Assembly (NCBI GenBank): GCA_964486685.1
Contig: CAZAOE010000022.1
Coordinates: 1 to 17,853 of the forward strand
Direction: 5' to 3'
Length of the DNA stretch: 17,853 bases
Source of the DNA: JAIOTH01 sp964486685
GTDB taxonomy: Bacteria; Patescibacteriota; Patescibacteriia; UBA1558; S5-K13
The translations under genes were made by a program, and so were the position numbers. Below are positions 1 through 7,539 of the stretch, piece after piece. Under the pieces are notes generated by a model that was given only the letters and a program-made list of their open reading frames with translations, searched no databases and was not told the DNA's origin. The stretch's first letter is position 1. Every line of letters begins with the position of its first letter.

Positions 1-25
1 TTAACACTTATGTATTTATTTAGTT

Positions 26-31
26 TATAAT
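26..31 (+). promoter_or_regulatory. -10 box of trpS
   Basis: A perfect TATAAT lies 14 bases before the trpS ATG, which would give a leader of only about 7 bases. The -35 region falls at the very edge of the window (around positions 3-8) and shows no good match. No Shine-Dalgarno sequence follows, so a short-leader transcript is plausible. Confidence 0.4.
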
Positions 32-45
32 TAATTTATAGCATT

Positions 46-1032
46 ATGGATAAAAGAATATTATTTTCTGGGATTCAACCCACAGGTGATTTGCATATTG
101 GGAATTATTTAGGTGCTTTAAAAAATTGGGTTGATCTCCAAGATAAATATAAATGTTTTTATTCTATTGTTGATTTGCATGCTATTACAATTGATTATGA
201 GCCAACAAAATATCAAAAACAGATTTTAGATACTGCTATTGACCTTTTGGCCTTAGGTATTGATCCTAAAAAATCAATTTTATTTATTCAGTCCCAAGTT
301 CCCGAGCATACAGAGCTTTGTTGGTTATTTAATACATTAATTCCAATTACTGAATTACAGCGCATGACTCAATTTAAAGATAAATCTAGGCAAAATTTTA
401 ATAATATTAATGTAGGACTTTTTGATTATCCAGTTTTGCAGGCAGCTGATATTTTGCTTTATAAAGGAGAACTAGTGCCAGTTGGTGAAGACCAATTACA
501 GCATTTAGAATTAGCCAATACTATTTTGCGAAAGTTTAATAACAAATTTGGGGAGTATTTTCAAAAAATTGAGCCGATTATTAGTAAAAGTGCTCGAGTT
601 ATGTCCTTGCAAGAACCAAGAAATAAAATGTCAAAATCTTTAGGATCAAATCATTATATAGCTCTTAGAGATGATGAGGAGACCATTAAAAAGAAAATAA
701 TGAGTGCGATTACCGATGCTGGTCCTCAACAAAGTGGACGCATGTCTCCAGGCGTTGATAATCTATTTACTTTATTAGAAAATTTTGCTGATGAAAAAAT
801 TGTTAAGAAATTTAATCTAGATTATCATAATGGTGATTTAAAATATTCAGAGCTTAAAACAGAACTTGCTCAAGTCATTGTTGATAGTTTGAAACCTATT
901 CAAGCAAATATAGCTAAATTAGAAAAAGATAAAGTTAAAGTTAAGAAGATTTTAGAAGAAGGTGCTAAAAAAGCTAAAAAGATTGCTGAGAAAAGCATCT
1001 TAGATATTAAAGAAAAAATGGGCTTGGTTTAG
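46..1032 (+). CDS. trpS: tryptophanyl-tRNA synthetase
   Basis: Class Ic aminoacyl-tRNA synthetase that charges tRNA-Trp with tryptophan using ATP in the cytoplasm. The 328 residues match the usual bacterial length of about 330. The Rossmann-fold HIGH signature appears as HIGN at residues 17-20, after the family-typical start FSGIQPTGDLHIGNYLGA. The KMSKS loop is intact at residues 194-198 (NKMSKSLGS). The GEDQ segment around residue 147 is also typical. The C-terminal end is lysine-rich. The ATG at 46 is chosen because it begins the conserved N-terminal strand directly; no ribosome binding site precedes it, but a TATAAT lies 14 bases upstream. It stands alone and is followed by a hairpin terminator at 1138-1166. 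Identification is secure. Confidence 0.97.
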   Translation: MDKRILFSGIQPTGDLHIGNYLGALKNWVDLQDKYKCFYSIVDLHAITIDYEPTKYQKQILDTAIDLLALGIDPKKSILFIQSQVPEHTELCWLFNTLIPITELQRMTQFKDKSRQNFNNINVGLFDYPVLQAADILLYKGELVPVGEDQLQHLELANTILRKFNNKFGEYFQKIEPIISKSARVMSLQEPRNKMSKSLGSNHYIALRDDEETIKKKIMSAITDAGPQQSGRMSPGVDNLFTLLENFADEKIVKKFNLDYHNGDLKYSELKTELAQVIVDSLKPIQANIAKLEKDKVKVKKILEEGAKKAKKIAEKSILDIKEKMGLV

Positions 1033-1042
1033 CGATGCCAAT

Positions 1043-1082
1043 ATACGAATGGCATACTAATAATACGAATATTATACTAATA
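1043..1082 (+). repeat. 20-bp tandem duplication after trpS
   Basis: Two adjacent 20-base units (1043-1062 and 1063-1082), each beginning ATACGAAT and ending ATACTAATA, agree at 17 of 20 positions. The first unit also forms part of a small hairpin, with arms ATGCCA at 1035-1040 and TGGCAT at 1050-1055. No function is evident. Confidence 0.6.
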
Positions 1083-1107
1083 ATTTTTTATATTTTTTTA
1101 AATAAAA

Positions 1108-1166
1108 CCCCACAACCTTGAAAAGGTGTGGAATTAGAAAAAGCTCCGATTTTACTCGGAGTTTTT
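1108..1166 (+). terminator. twin-hairpin element copy 1, terminator of trpS
   Basis: Two hairpins lie in series. The first pairs CCACAACCTT (1110-1119) with AAGGTGTGG (1123-1131), with one bulged A. The second pairs AAAAAGCTCCG (1138-1148, G bulged) with CGGAGTTTTT (1157-1166) and ends in a T-run, as expected of a Rho-independent terminator. The same pair of hairpins recurs at 1917-1978 and, degraded, near 2754-2797. Confidence 0.75.
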
Positions 1167-1172
1167 AGATTT

Positions 1173-1212
1173 ATGTTTTCTTGATTTCTTGTTTTCTTGA
1201 TTTCTTGATTTC
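1173..1212 (+). repeat. 8-bp tandem repeat TTGATTTC
   Basis: Five consecutive octamers, in order ATGTTTTC, TTGATTTC, TTGTTTTC, TTGATTTC and TTGATTTC. A decayed TTGATT-rich tract follows twin-hairpin copy 3 at about 2801-2840 in the same relative position, so the tract appears to belong to that element. Confidence 0.65.
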
Positions 1213-1232
1213 TTAATATTAATTATATAATG

Positions 1233-1259
1233 CGACGTCTTATAGATGTCGGGTTTTTT
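1233..1259 (+). terminator. strong hairpin with T-run, 5' of the NYN gene
   Basis: CGACGTCT (1233-1240) pairs with AGATGTCG (1244-1251), with one G-T wobble, across a three-base loop. GG and six T follow. This is a clear intrinsic terminator shape. It starts one base after a TATAAT at 1226-1231, so it would also lie at the 5' end of any transcript started there. Attenuation or a second terminator are both possible. Confidence 0.6.
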
Positions 1260-1267
1260 GTGGATAA
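1259..1267 (+). promoter_or_regulatory. DnaA-box match
   Basis: TGTGGATAA is the exact reverse complement of the consensus DnaA box TTATCCACA. It sits between the hairpin at 1233-1259 and the NYN gene. It is an isolated site with no cluster, so binding is uncertain. Confidence 0.35.
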
Positions 1268-1327
1268 ATAATTTTGAATTTGTATAAACTTTGAACTACT
1301 ATTTAATAATAAAATTAATAGCGGTTT

Positions 1328-1831
1328 ATGAAGCAAAAACAAAATGATTATGTATTCATTGATAGCCAGAATCTTAACTTAGGGGTCCAGGACGTTGGAT
1401 GGAAATTAGATTTTCGGAGATTTTATGTTTATTTAAAAGATAAATATAAAATTCGGAAAGCATTTCTTTTTATTGGTTACGTAGCTGGTAACGAAGTACT
1501 ATATACTTTTTTACAACAAATTGGTTACATAGTTATTTTTAAACCAACCCTGGAATATAATAAAAAAGGAGAAAAATATATTAAGGGTAATGTTGATGCA
1601 GAATTAGTTTTACATTGTATGATTGAGTATGCTAACTTTAGTAAAGCAATTATTATTTCTGGAGACGGCGACTTTTATTGTTTAATTGAATATTTAGATT
1701 CCAAAAATAAACTTTATAAAATAGGTATTCCTAATTCTAATAAATATTCTGCTCTTTTAAGAAGGTTTAGAAAATATTTTTTCTTTATAGATTCTCTTAA
1801 AAATAAGTTGAATAAAAAAGAAAGGGAGTAA
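1328..1831 (+). CDS. NYN-domain protein, putative RNase
   Basis: A 167-residue protein that is essentially a single NYN (PIN-like, LabA/DUF88-type) domain. That family generally consists of metal-dependent RNases that act on structured RNA or tRNA. The acidic sites are visible: D12 in VFIDSQNLN, D90 in KGNVDAELVL, and D113 and D115 in SGDGDF, in the order expected of the fold. The C-terminus is basic and lysine-rich. There is no Shine-Dalgarno sequence; the ATG at 1328 begins just before the first conserved strand. The stop codon lies inside a hairpin (GAAAGGG at 1820-1826, CCCTTTC at 1856-1862). The gene is bracketed by copies of a twin-hairpin repeat, which suggests accessory status. The RNA target is unknown. 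Family assignment is good; nuclease activity is inferred. Confidence 0.85.
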   Translation: MKQKQNDYVFIDSQNLNLGVQDVGWKLDFRRFYVYLKDKYKIRKAFLFIGYVAGNEVLYTFLQQIGYIVIFKPTLEYNKKGEKYIKGNVDAELVLHCMIEYANFSKAIIISGDGDFYCLIEYLDSKNKLYKIGIPNSNKYSALLRRFRKYFFFIDSLKNKLNKKERE

Positions 1832-1916
1832 CCTTCGGACGAAACCTTAGGTGTGCCCTTTCATCGTGATATTATTATTATATATTGTTGAATAAAATTG
1901 TCAATAGTTTAAAATA

Positions 1917-1978
1917 AAACCCCATAACCTTAAAAAGGTGTGGGGTTTAAAAAGCTTCGTTTTTACGCGGAGCTTTTT
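1917..1978. terminator. twin-hairpin element copy 2, bidirectional terminator
   Basis: This is the best-preserved copy. The first hairpin pairs AAACCCCATAACCTT with AAGGTGTGGGGTTT (1917-1948). The second pairs AAAAAGCTTCG (1949-1959) with CGGAGCTTTTT (1968-1978) as an 11-bp stem with one wobble. A- and T-runs flank it on both strands, so it can end both the NYN gene (plus) and the convergent membrane-protein gene (minus, ending at 1995). Confidence 0.8.
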
Positions 1979-1994
1979 GTTGTTCTAAAGTTGT

Positions 1995-2681
1995 TTATAT
2001 TATTATTGCCACAATTAAGAATATTGCATAAGATAATATAGAGAAATTTTGGAGATTTTCATGGTCGCGGAATAGAAAAATGCTTAATATAGAGGCGGAA
2101 GCAAAAACTTTAACAACATAAAAAAGTCCAGTATAAGAAGTAATAAATCCACTAAAAGTAATAGGCCCACTAATATAATATGAACTAAACATAGAGGCAA
2201 GAACAATACAAAAAGTAAAGCAGAAAAGGATTGTGATAATTATATTATTATTGAATTTACCTTTTTTACAGAGAATAAAGAGAATAAACAGAATAAGAGA
2301 AAAAAATGCGGCTATTATTAAGATTATTTTATCTATAGCTAGTTTTTTCTCACTATATTTCTGTTCTGTCCGGTAGTTAAATTTTATTCCATCCCATTTC
2401 ACAAGGGTGACTTCTTGAAGAAAACGGTGGTGAAAAAAATCAAGTTTTTCAAAACCAATATTTTTTTTGGTTTTTTCTTTAAATTCTTCCCCTGGATTGT
2501 AAAAGGCTTTATTTTGCGCCTTTGTTGCGATTATCCAGATGCTGCCTTTAGTTGTTTCCCTGGCTTCTCTGAATTGATTTATCTCCAACTGCTTTTCGGG
2601 AGCAGTAATAGCAGTGTCAGCGTTTGCCATTGTGGTAAATAATACAATAGCAATAATAATACTTATTATTATTTTGTTCAT
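1995..2681 (-). CDS. signal-peptide membrane protein of unknown function
   Basis: I do not recognise this 228-residue protein. Residues 1-21 form a signal peptide (MNK, a hydrophobic core, then an ANA-like cleavage site before D22). Residues 22-115 are a soluble, probably extracytoplasmic segment rich in charged residues. Four hydrophobic helices follow at roughly 117-137, 146-168, 180-204 and 211-228, and the last runs to the C-terminus. The start is fixed by a strong ribosome binding site, GGGAGG on the minus strand (plus coordinates 2687-2692), five bases before the ATG. A promoter at 2716-2745 precedes it, and the bidirectional hairpin at 1917-1978 follows. It converges with the NYN gene. 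The topology suggests export of the N-terminal domain; no enzymatic motif is visible. Confidence 0.8.
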   Translation of the reverse strand: MNKIIISIIIAIVLFTTMANADTAITAPEKQLEINQFREARETTKGSIWIIATKAQNKAFYNPGEEFKEKTKKNIGFEKLDFFHHRFLQEVTLVKWDGIKFNYRTEQKYSEKKLAIDKIILIIAAFFSLILFILFILCKKGKFNNNIIITILFCFTFCIVLASMFSSYYISGPITFSGFITSYTGLFYVVKVFASASILSIFLFRDHENLQNFSILSYAIFLIVAIII

Positions 2682-2715
2682 TTGATCCTCCCAGATCGTT
2701 TTTGTTTAATAAAAA

Positions 2716-2745
2716 AGTTTATCATATATATATTAATTTTGTCAA
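2716..2745 (-). promoter_or_regulatory. promoter of the membrane-protein gene
   Basis: On the minus strand, a perfect TTGACA (plus 2740-2745) is followed after 18 bases by TAAACT (plus 2716-2721), a 4/6 match to TATAAT. The gene's GGGAGG ribosome binding site and ATG follow at 2687-2692 and 2681. Confidence 0.55.
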
Positions 2746-2749
2746 GCTT

Positions 2750-2840
2750 AATAAAGGTGTGGAGTTAGAAAAAGCTCCGTTTTTACAGGGGTTTTTAGAT
2801 TTATGATTTTTTGATTTTTTGAAGATTTAGTTTTTTGATT
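2750..2840 (+). repeat. twin-hairpin element copy 3, degraded
   Basis: About 65 bases from 2754 match copy 1 from 1123 closely: AAAGGTGTGG, then AAAAAGCTCCG, then GTTTTTAGATTTATG, then a TTGATT-rich tract. The left arm of the first hairpin is missing; compared with copy 2, about 17 bases appear deleted between AATAAA and GGTGTGG. The second stem is damaged (CAGGGG instead of CGGAG). It probably no longer works well as a terminator. Confidence 0.65.
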
Positions 2841-2845
2841 TACTA

Positions 2846-2874
2846 TGGACAATATTTTTTTCATAAACTATAAT
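2846..2874 (+). promoter_or_regulatory. upstream promoter of clpC
   Basis: TGGACA (2846-2851) is separated by exactly 17 bases from a perfect TATAAT (2869-2874), a near-consensus housekeeping sigma promoter. It would give a leader of about 58 bases before the clpC ATG. No CIRCE inverted repeat or CtsR heptad is visible nearby. Confidence 0.65.
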
Positions 2875-2923
2875 GTTTTAAACCGTTCGATAAATTCAAG
2901 TTCTACGATAACTTAATTATTTA

Positions 2924-2941
2924 TGCTATTATTTAAATATG
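2924..2941 (+). promoter_or_regulatory. extended -10 giving a leaderless clpC mRNA
   Basis: TGCTATTAT (2924-2932) is an extended -10 element with six bases (TTAAAT) before the ATG at 2939. Initiation seven bases after the -10 would start at or next to the A of the ATG. The same spacing is found for the gene at 7801-8250. It may be an alternative to the promoter at 2846-2874. Confidence 0.5.
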
Positions 2942-5452
2942 CGAACCAGTGATAATATATTTAATAAATTTTCTAAACATTTAAAGACCATTTTAGTACG
3001 GGCTCAGGACTTAGCTTTTTCTGTTAATAAAAAAGAGATTGATGTTTGGGAAATTCTTTATGCCTTAACTTTGGAAAGGGGTTCAGTGGCTTTTGGCTTG
3101 TTTTCTAATAAAGGTATTAAGCCAGTAGATTTTAAAGAACAAGCCGTTAAAGAAGTTAAGCCCCTTAAAGCAAAGTCCTTAAAAAAAGATTTTAATGTAC
3201 CACAATTTTCCTTAAGGTCTCAAAAAATTATTGAAAAAGCAGTTAAAATTGCTTATCAAAATAAACATGCCTATATTGGTAGCGAACATTTATTAAGCGC
3301 GATTTTAAAGAATAATATTAAAGAAGTTGATAATTTTTTGGAAGCGAAAAAAATTGATAAAGGCGAATTAATAAAAGAAGTAGACGCCTTACTTTTAAAT
3401 ACCAGCAAATTGTCTGACTTAATTGATGATACCTTGTCCAATGTTAATATTTTAGAAAAAATGATTATGGGTGGTAATATGATGGAAAGCGGTCCAGTGC
3501 CCCAATTTACCATGGAATTAACTTCAGCCGAAATACAGAAAAAAATTGACCCAGTTATCGGTCGCGAAAAAGAAATTGATAGATTGATTCAAATATTAAG
3601 TCGGAGAACCAAAAATAACCCTATTCTTTTAGGTGAGTCTGGGGTTGGGAAAACAGCCATTGTAGAGGGCCTGGCTAAAAGAATAGTAGAGGGCCAGGTG
3701 CCAGACGTTTTATTAGAAAAAAAGATTATTGCTCTGGACTTGGGTTCTATTATTGCCGGCACTATATATAGAGGAGAGTTTGAAAAAAGATTAAAAAAGA
3801 TTATTGATGATGCCAAAAAAGATGAAAATATAATTTTATTCATAGATGAAATTCATACTTTAATTGGTATGGGAGCCACGAGTGGTCAATTAGATGCGGC
3901 TAATTTATTAAAGCCAGAATTAGCTAAAGGTGACTTAAAGGTCATTGGGGCCACCACTGTGCAGGAATATAAAAAATATGTTGAGTCAGATGCGGCTTTT
4001 GAAAGAAGATTTCAACCGATCCTAATTGATGAATCCACAGCCAACGAAACTGAAGAAATTATTCATGGTTTGAGAGATAATTATGAAAAATATCATGCAG
4101 TTAAAATTACAGATGAGGCCATAAAAGCCGCTGTAGATTTGAGTCAAAGATATTTACCAGAAAAATTTTTACCAGACAAGGCTATTGATTTAATTGATGA
4201 GGCGGCTTCAAAATTTAAGATAAAAAAATTAAAAAATGGCAGTTTAAAAAAAATTATTCAATTAAAAGACGATTTAAAAAATAATAGTCAGGAAAAAGAG
4301 GTAGCCATTGAACAAGATGATTATGAAAAAGCTATAGTTTATAAAGAAAATGAAGATAAGATTATTAAAGAATTGGATAAATTAAATCAAGAAAAATTAA
4401 CTAAAGTAAAATTTTTAGGCCAAATAAATGCTAAAGATATTGCAGAAGTTGTTTCTCATATGGTTAAGATTCCTATGGATGAGTTAATGAAATCCGAAAA
4501 AAAGAAATTGATTAGATTAGAAAAAGATTTATCTAAGAGCTTAATTGGCCAAGAAGAAGTAATTAAAGATGTTTCTGAATATATTAGACGAGCTAAGGCC
4601 GGTTTGGCTAATCCTAATAAGCCCTTGGCTTCTTTTATGTTTTTAGGGCCATCAGGAGTCGGTAAAACAGAAACTGCCAAAGTTTTGGCACGAGAGGTTT
4701 ATAATAATGAAAGGGCATTGATTAAGATTGACATGTCTGAATTTTCTGAAAAATTTAACTCTTCAAAATTAATTGGTGCTCCAGCTGGTTATGTTGGGTA
4801 TAAGGATTCCAATAAATTCACGGATCAAGTACGCATGAAGCCATATTCTATAGTTTTATTTGATGAAATAGAAAAAGCTCATCCAGATATTTTTAATTTA
4901 TTATTGCCGATTTTAGAAGAGGGCTATATTACTGATGCCACTGGCAAGGTTATTAATTTTAAAAATACTATTATTATTATGACTTCTAATATTGGTAATG
5001 AGCAATTTAATAAGCATGCTTCTATAGGTTTTAATGTGCAAAGTAAAACCAAGAAAGAGATTATAGATGAAGAGTATCAGGGATTGGAAAATAAGGTTAA
5101 AAATTCTTTGGCTGATTGTTTTCGGCCAGAATTTTTGAATCGCTTAGATAAAATTTTAGTATTTCGACCCTTAGATATTAAAAATATTTCTAAAATTGCT
5201 AAATTACAAATGCAAGAATTAGAACAAAGATTAAAAGATAGAAAAATTAGTTTAAAAATAGAAAATAAAATTTATCAAAATATAGCTTTAAATTCTTTTG
5301 AGCCAGAAATGGGAGCTCGACCTGTTAGAAGATATATTCAGGATAAAATTGAGAATTTAATTGCTAATAAAATTTTAGCCGATAAAATCCACAACGGAGA
5401 CACAGTAAAGATATTTTTGAAAAATAAGCAGATAAAAGTTGAAAAAGTTTAA
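2939..5452 (+). CDS. clpC: ClpC-type AAA+ protease ATPase
   Basis: Hexameric AAA+ unfoldase that feeds proteins to the ClpP peptidase. The 837 residues show, in order: a double Clp N-domain (about 1-150); first ATPase module with Walker A GESGVGKT (232-239) and Walker B ILFIDE (299-304); a short middle region with a UVR-like coiled segment (about 440-475), which marks ClpC rather than ClpA or ClpB; and second ATPase module with Walker A GPSGVGKT (570-577) and Walker B VLFDE. An IGF tripeptide at 696-698, after NIGNEQFNKHAS, is the loop that docks onto ClpP, so a ClpP partner should be encoded elsewhere. It is a lone gene with two candidate promoters and its own terminator at 5483-5503. No Shine-Dalgarno sequence is present. 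The CtsR and McsAB genes that accompany clpC in Firmicutes are absent here. Confidence 0.95.
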   Translation: MRTSDNIFNKFSKHLKTILVRAQDLAFSVNKKEIDVWEILYALTLERGSVAFGLFSNKGIKPVDFKEQAVKEVKPLKAKSLKKDFNVPQFSLRSQKIIEKAVKIAYQNKHAYIGSEHLLSAILKNNIKEVDNFLEAKKIDKGELIKEVDALLLNTSKLSDLIDDTLSNVNILEKMIMGGNMMESGPVPQFTMELTSAEIQKKIDPVIGREKEIDRLIQILSRRTKNNPILLGESGVGKTAIVEGLAKRIVEGQVPDVLLEKKIIALDLGSIIAGTIYRGEFEKRLKKIIDDAKKDENIILFIDEIHTLIGMGATSGQLDAANLLKPELAKGDLKVIGATTVQEYKKYVESDAAFERRFQPILIDESTANETEEIIHGLRDNYEKYHAVKITDEAIKAAVDLSQRYLPEKFLPDKAIDLIDEAASKFKIKKLKNGSLKKIIQLKDDLKNNSQEKEVAIEQDDYEKAIVYKENEDKIIKELDKLNQEKLTKVKFLGQINAKDIAEVVSHMVKIPMDELMKSEKKKLIRLEKDLSKSLIGQEEVIKDVSEYIRRAKAGLANPNKPLASFMFLGPSGVGKTETAKVLAREVYNNERALIKIDMSEFSEKFNSSKLIGAPAGYVGYKDSNKFTDQVRMKPYSIVLFDEIEKAHPDIFNLLLPILEEGYITDATGKVINFKNTIIIMTSNIGNEQFNKHASIGFNVQSKTKKEIIDEEYQGLENKVKNSLADCFRPEFLNRLDKILVFRPLDIKNISKIAKLQMQELEQRLKDRKISLKIENKIYQNIALNSFEPEMGARPVRRYIQDKIENLIANKILADKIHNGDTVKIFLKNKQIKVEKV

Positions 5453-5482
5453 AAGATTTGTTAAGCTAATTTTAGAACAGGG

Positions 5483-5503
5483 CCGCATTTTGCGGTTTTT
5501 TTT
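5483..5503 (+). terminator. clpC terminator
   Basis: A CCGCA/TGCGG stem with a TTT loop is followed by eight T, 30 bases after the clpC stop. It is a canonical intrinsic terminator. Confidence 0.85.
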
Positions 5504-5526
5504 AGTTTTTTGAATAAATAAATCAA

Positions 5527-5612
5527 CACCACCCCTTTTCTTCCCCTCCTTCACCCCGTACAAAAGCTTCGCTTTATACGGGGCGAGGCCGAGGAGGGGA
5601 GGCAGGGGAGGT
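5527..5612. repeat. large GC-rich imperfect palindrome
   Basis: An approximately 86-base inverted repeat in an otherwise AT-rich gap. The inner part is strong: CCCCGTA (5554-5560) pairs with TACGGGG, and inside it AAAGC pairs with GCTTT across TTC. The outer arms are a C/T-rich strand (CACCACCCC... at 5527) facing a G/A-rich strand (...GGGGAGGTG ending about 5612), paired imperfectly. It is one of several GC-rich palindromes in this window's gaps. No coding capacity. Confidence 0.65.
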
Positions 5613-5697
5613 GCTGGAAAAGTATAAAAATAGTATATAAGTTTAAAAAATATAAGAACATTTCAAAATTATTATTCATAATACTAATTTTTAATAT

Positions 5698-6339
5698 ATG
5701 ATACATATTTTTAAAAAATTATTAAATATCTTATTTCCTATTGAATGTTTGGGTTGTGGCCGAAACGATATTTTACTGTGCGAAAATTGTTTTAATTCTA
5801 TAAAAATAAATAAAGCAGATTATTTTAAAAATGAATATATTGACCAAATTCATGTCTGTGCTTCTTTTCATAATGAATTATTACAAAAGCTAATTCATTT
5901 TTATAAATATAATTATATTCAAGATTTGTCGGAATATTTATCGCAGCTAATGATTAATTATTATAATCAAATTGAAAATAAGTTAGAAAATCCTATTATT
6001 ATTCCAGTTCCTTTACATCAGAAAAAATTATTGATGCGATGTTTTAATCAGGCCCAGCTGATTGCAAAAAAGTTTTCTGAGCAGTTTAATTATAATTTAA
6101 AAGACAATTTAATCATGAGAATAAAAAATACTAAACAGCAAGCCCAACTTAATAAAAAGGGAAGAGAAAAAAATATGCGCAATGCTTTTCAGGTTTTAGA
6201 TAAAAATTTTATTGTTAATAAGAATTTTATAATTATTGATGATGTATACACTACCGGCTCAACTGTTTCTGAAATAGCTAAATTTTTAAAAGCTAATGGC
6301 GCTAAACAAATTTGGTGTTTAGTGATAGCTAAAAATTAA
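5698..6339 (+). CDS. comF: ComF-family phosphoribosyltransferase-like protein
   Basis: The 213 residues match the ComF/GntX family. The N-terminal zinc ribbon is present with C17, C20, C28 and C31 (CxxC...CxxC). The C-terminal type I phosphoribosyltransferase domain carries the PRPP-binding loop IIDDVYTTGST, with the acidic pair D181-D182. The middle segment VPLHQKKLLMRCFNQAQLIA and the KGREKNMRNAF motif are also family-typical. ComF proteins support natural DNA uptake in competent bacteria, and in Patescibacteria they often occur with type IV pili and ComEC; neither is seen here. There is no ribosome binding site; the ATG is preceded by an A/T stretch with a CATAAT 15 bases upstream. No terminator separates it from the exchanger gene 92 bases downstream. 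The substrate is unknown. Confidence 0.9.
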   Translation: MIHIFKKLLNILFPIECLGCGRNDILLCENCFNSIKINKADYFKNEYIDQIHVCASFHNELLQKLIHFYKYNYIQDLSEYLSQLMINYYNQIENKLENPIIIPVPLHQKKLLMRCFNQAQLIAKKFSEQFNYNLKDNLIMRIKNTKQQAQLNKKGREKNMRNAFQVLDKNFIVNKNFIIIDDVYTTGSTVSEIAKFLKANGAKQIWCLVIAKN

Positions 6340-6345
6340 AGTAAT

Positions 6346-6354
6346 TGTTATAAT
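6346..6354 (+). promoter_or_regulatory. extended -10 promoter upstream of the exchanger gene
   Basis: TGTTATAAT lies just after the comF stop and 77 bases before the next ATG. The same 9-mer is found at 7473-7481, 8921-8929 and, on the minus strand, 8257-8265. No convincing -35 box is present, which is common for extended -10 promoters. Confidence 0.5.
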
Positions 6355-6431
6355 TAATATAAGAAATTAAAGAATCAATTGGTTGTTTGATTTATTATTT
6401 TTTTTGATAATTTGATTATTTAATAATAAAT

Positions 6432-7385
6432 ATGTTGATACAATTTGGTATTTTAATTGTTGGTTTTACAATTTTAATTAAAGGCGCGGATTGGTTAGTT
6501 AAGGGAGCTAGTTCGGTGGCTCGTAGATTTGGTATTTCTAGTATTGTGATTGGTTTAACTGTAGTTGCTTTTGGAACATCTGCTCCAGAACTTTTGGTTA
6601 ATGTAATGGCTAGTATTAGCGGAAGCAGTGAAATAGTTATTGGTAATGTTTTGGGCTCTAATATTGCTAACACTTTATTAATATTGGGTATTTCTGCAAT
6701 TATTTTACCATTAGCCATAAAAAGAGGAACTGTTTTAATACAAATTCCCTTATCTCTTTTGGCTATTGTTGTTTTGGGAGTAGTTGCTAATGATATTTTG
6801 ATTGATGGAGGAATAGCAAACTTTGTTACTAGAATTGATGGAATAGTAATGTTATTATTCTTTGCGATTTTTATATATTATACTTTTGGTATTGCCAGGG
6901 TTAGGGGTGAGCCAGAAAAAGTTTTTAAATATTCTTCGTTTAAATCATTCCTTTTAATTTTAGGAGGTATGATTGGATTAGGATTTGGAGGTCATTTTGT
7001 AGTAAATAGTGCAGTTAATTTAGCTAAGTTATTTAATGTTTCAGAATCTTTAATTGCTTTAACAATTGTTTCTATTGGAACTTCTTTACCGGAATTAGCC
7101 ACTTCAGTAGTAGCAGCTTTAAAAAAGAAACCCGACATAGCAGTTGGTAATGTAATTGGTTCAAATATATTTAATATTTTTTGGGTTTTAGGACTTAGCG
7201 CTATTATCCGGCCAGTTGTTTTTATCCCGGTTTTAAATTTTGATATTTTATTTTTAGTATTTATTACTATATTGTTATTTATTTATATGTTTGTTGGTAA
7301 AAGAGATGTTATTCAAAAATGGCAAGGGGCTAGTTTAGCCACTTTATATATTGCTTATATTGTTTATTTAATAATGCGCGGATAA
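6432..7385 (+). CDS. Na+/Ca2+ exchanger-family antiporter (CaCA family, YrbG-like)
   Basis: Integral inner-membrane cation antiporter of the CaCA family, expected to expel Ca2+ in exchange for Na+ (or K+/H+). The 317 residues are hydrophobic throughout, consistent with about ten helices in two inverted halves. Both alpha-repeats are plain: FGTSAPELLVN followed by GNVLGSNIAN at about 48-80, and IGTSLPELATS followed by GNVIGSNIFN at about 215-250. Each has its conserved ion-binding glutamate (E53 and about E221). A loop near residues 155-170 (RVRGEPEKVFKYSS) joins the halves. The ATG at 6432 begins the first helix directly; there is no Shine-Dalgarno sequence. Neighbours give no further clue. 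Ion specificity cannot be read from the sequence alone. Confidence 0.92.
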   Translation: MLIQFGILIVGFTILIKGADWLVKGASSVARRFGISSIVIGLTVVAFGTSAPELLVNVMASISGSSEIVIGNVLGSNIANTLLILGISAIILPLAIKRGTVLIQIPLSLLAIVVLGVVANDILIDGGIANFVTRIDGIVMLLFFAIFIYYTFGIARVRGEPEKVFKYSSFKSFLLILGGMIGLGFGGHFVVNSAVNLAKLFNVSESLIALTIVSIGTSLPELATSVVAALKKKPDIAVGNVIGSNIFNIFWVLGLSAIIRPVVFIPVLNFDILFLVFITILLFIYMFVGKRDVIQKWQGASLATLYIAYIVYLIMRG

Positions 7386-7453
7386 TTAATAGGTTAATTG
7401 TTAATTGGCTAATAGTTTAATTGATTTTTTGCTTTTTTAATTTTTTAATTTTC

Positions 7454-7481
7454 TTGAAATTTAAAAATAATTTGTTATAAT
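7454..7481 (+). promoter_or_regulatory. ferredoxin promoter
   Basis: TTGAAA (7454-7459), a 16-base spacer and TGTTATAAT (7473-7481) make a strong extended -10 promoter. The leader to the ferredoxin ATG would be about 52 bases, A/T-rich and without a ribosome binding site. Confidence 0.65.
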
Positions 7482-7539
7482 ATTATTACAAGATTTTAAA
7501 GAATCTTTTTTTAAATAAAAATAAATATAAATTAAATTT

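Noticed and set aside
2842..2938. CIRCE or CtsR operator upstream of clpC
   Set aside because: Neither TTAGCACTC/GAGTGCTAA nor the GGTCAAA heptad repeat is visible between the promoter and ATG.
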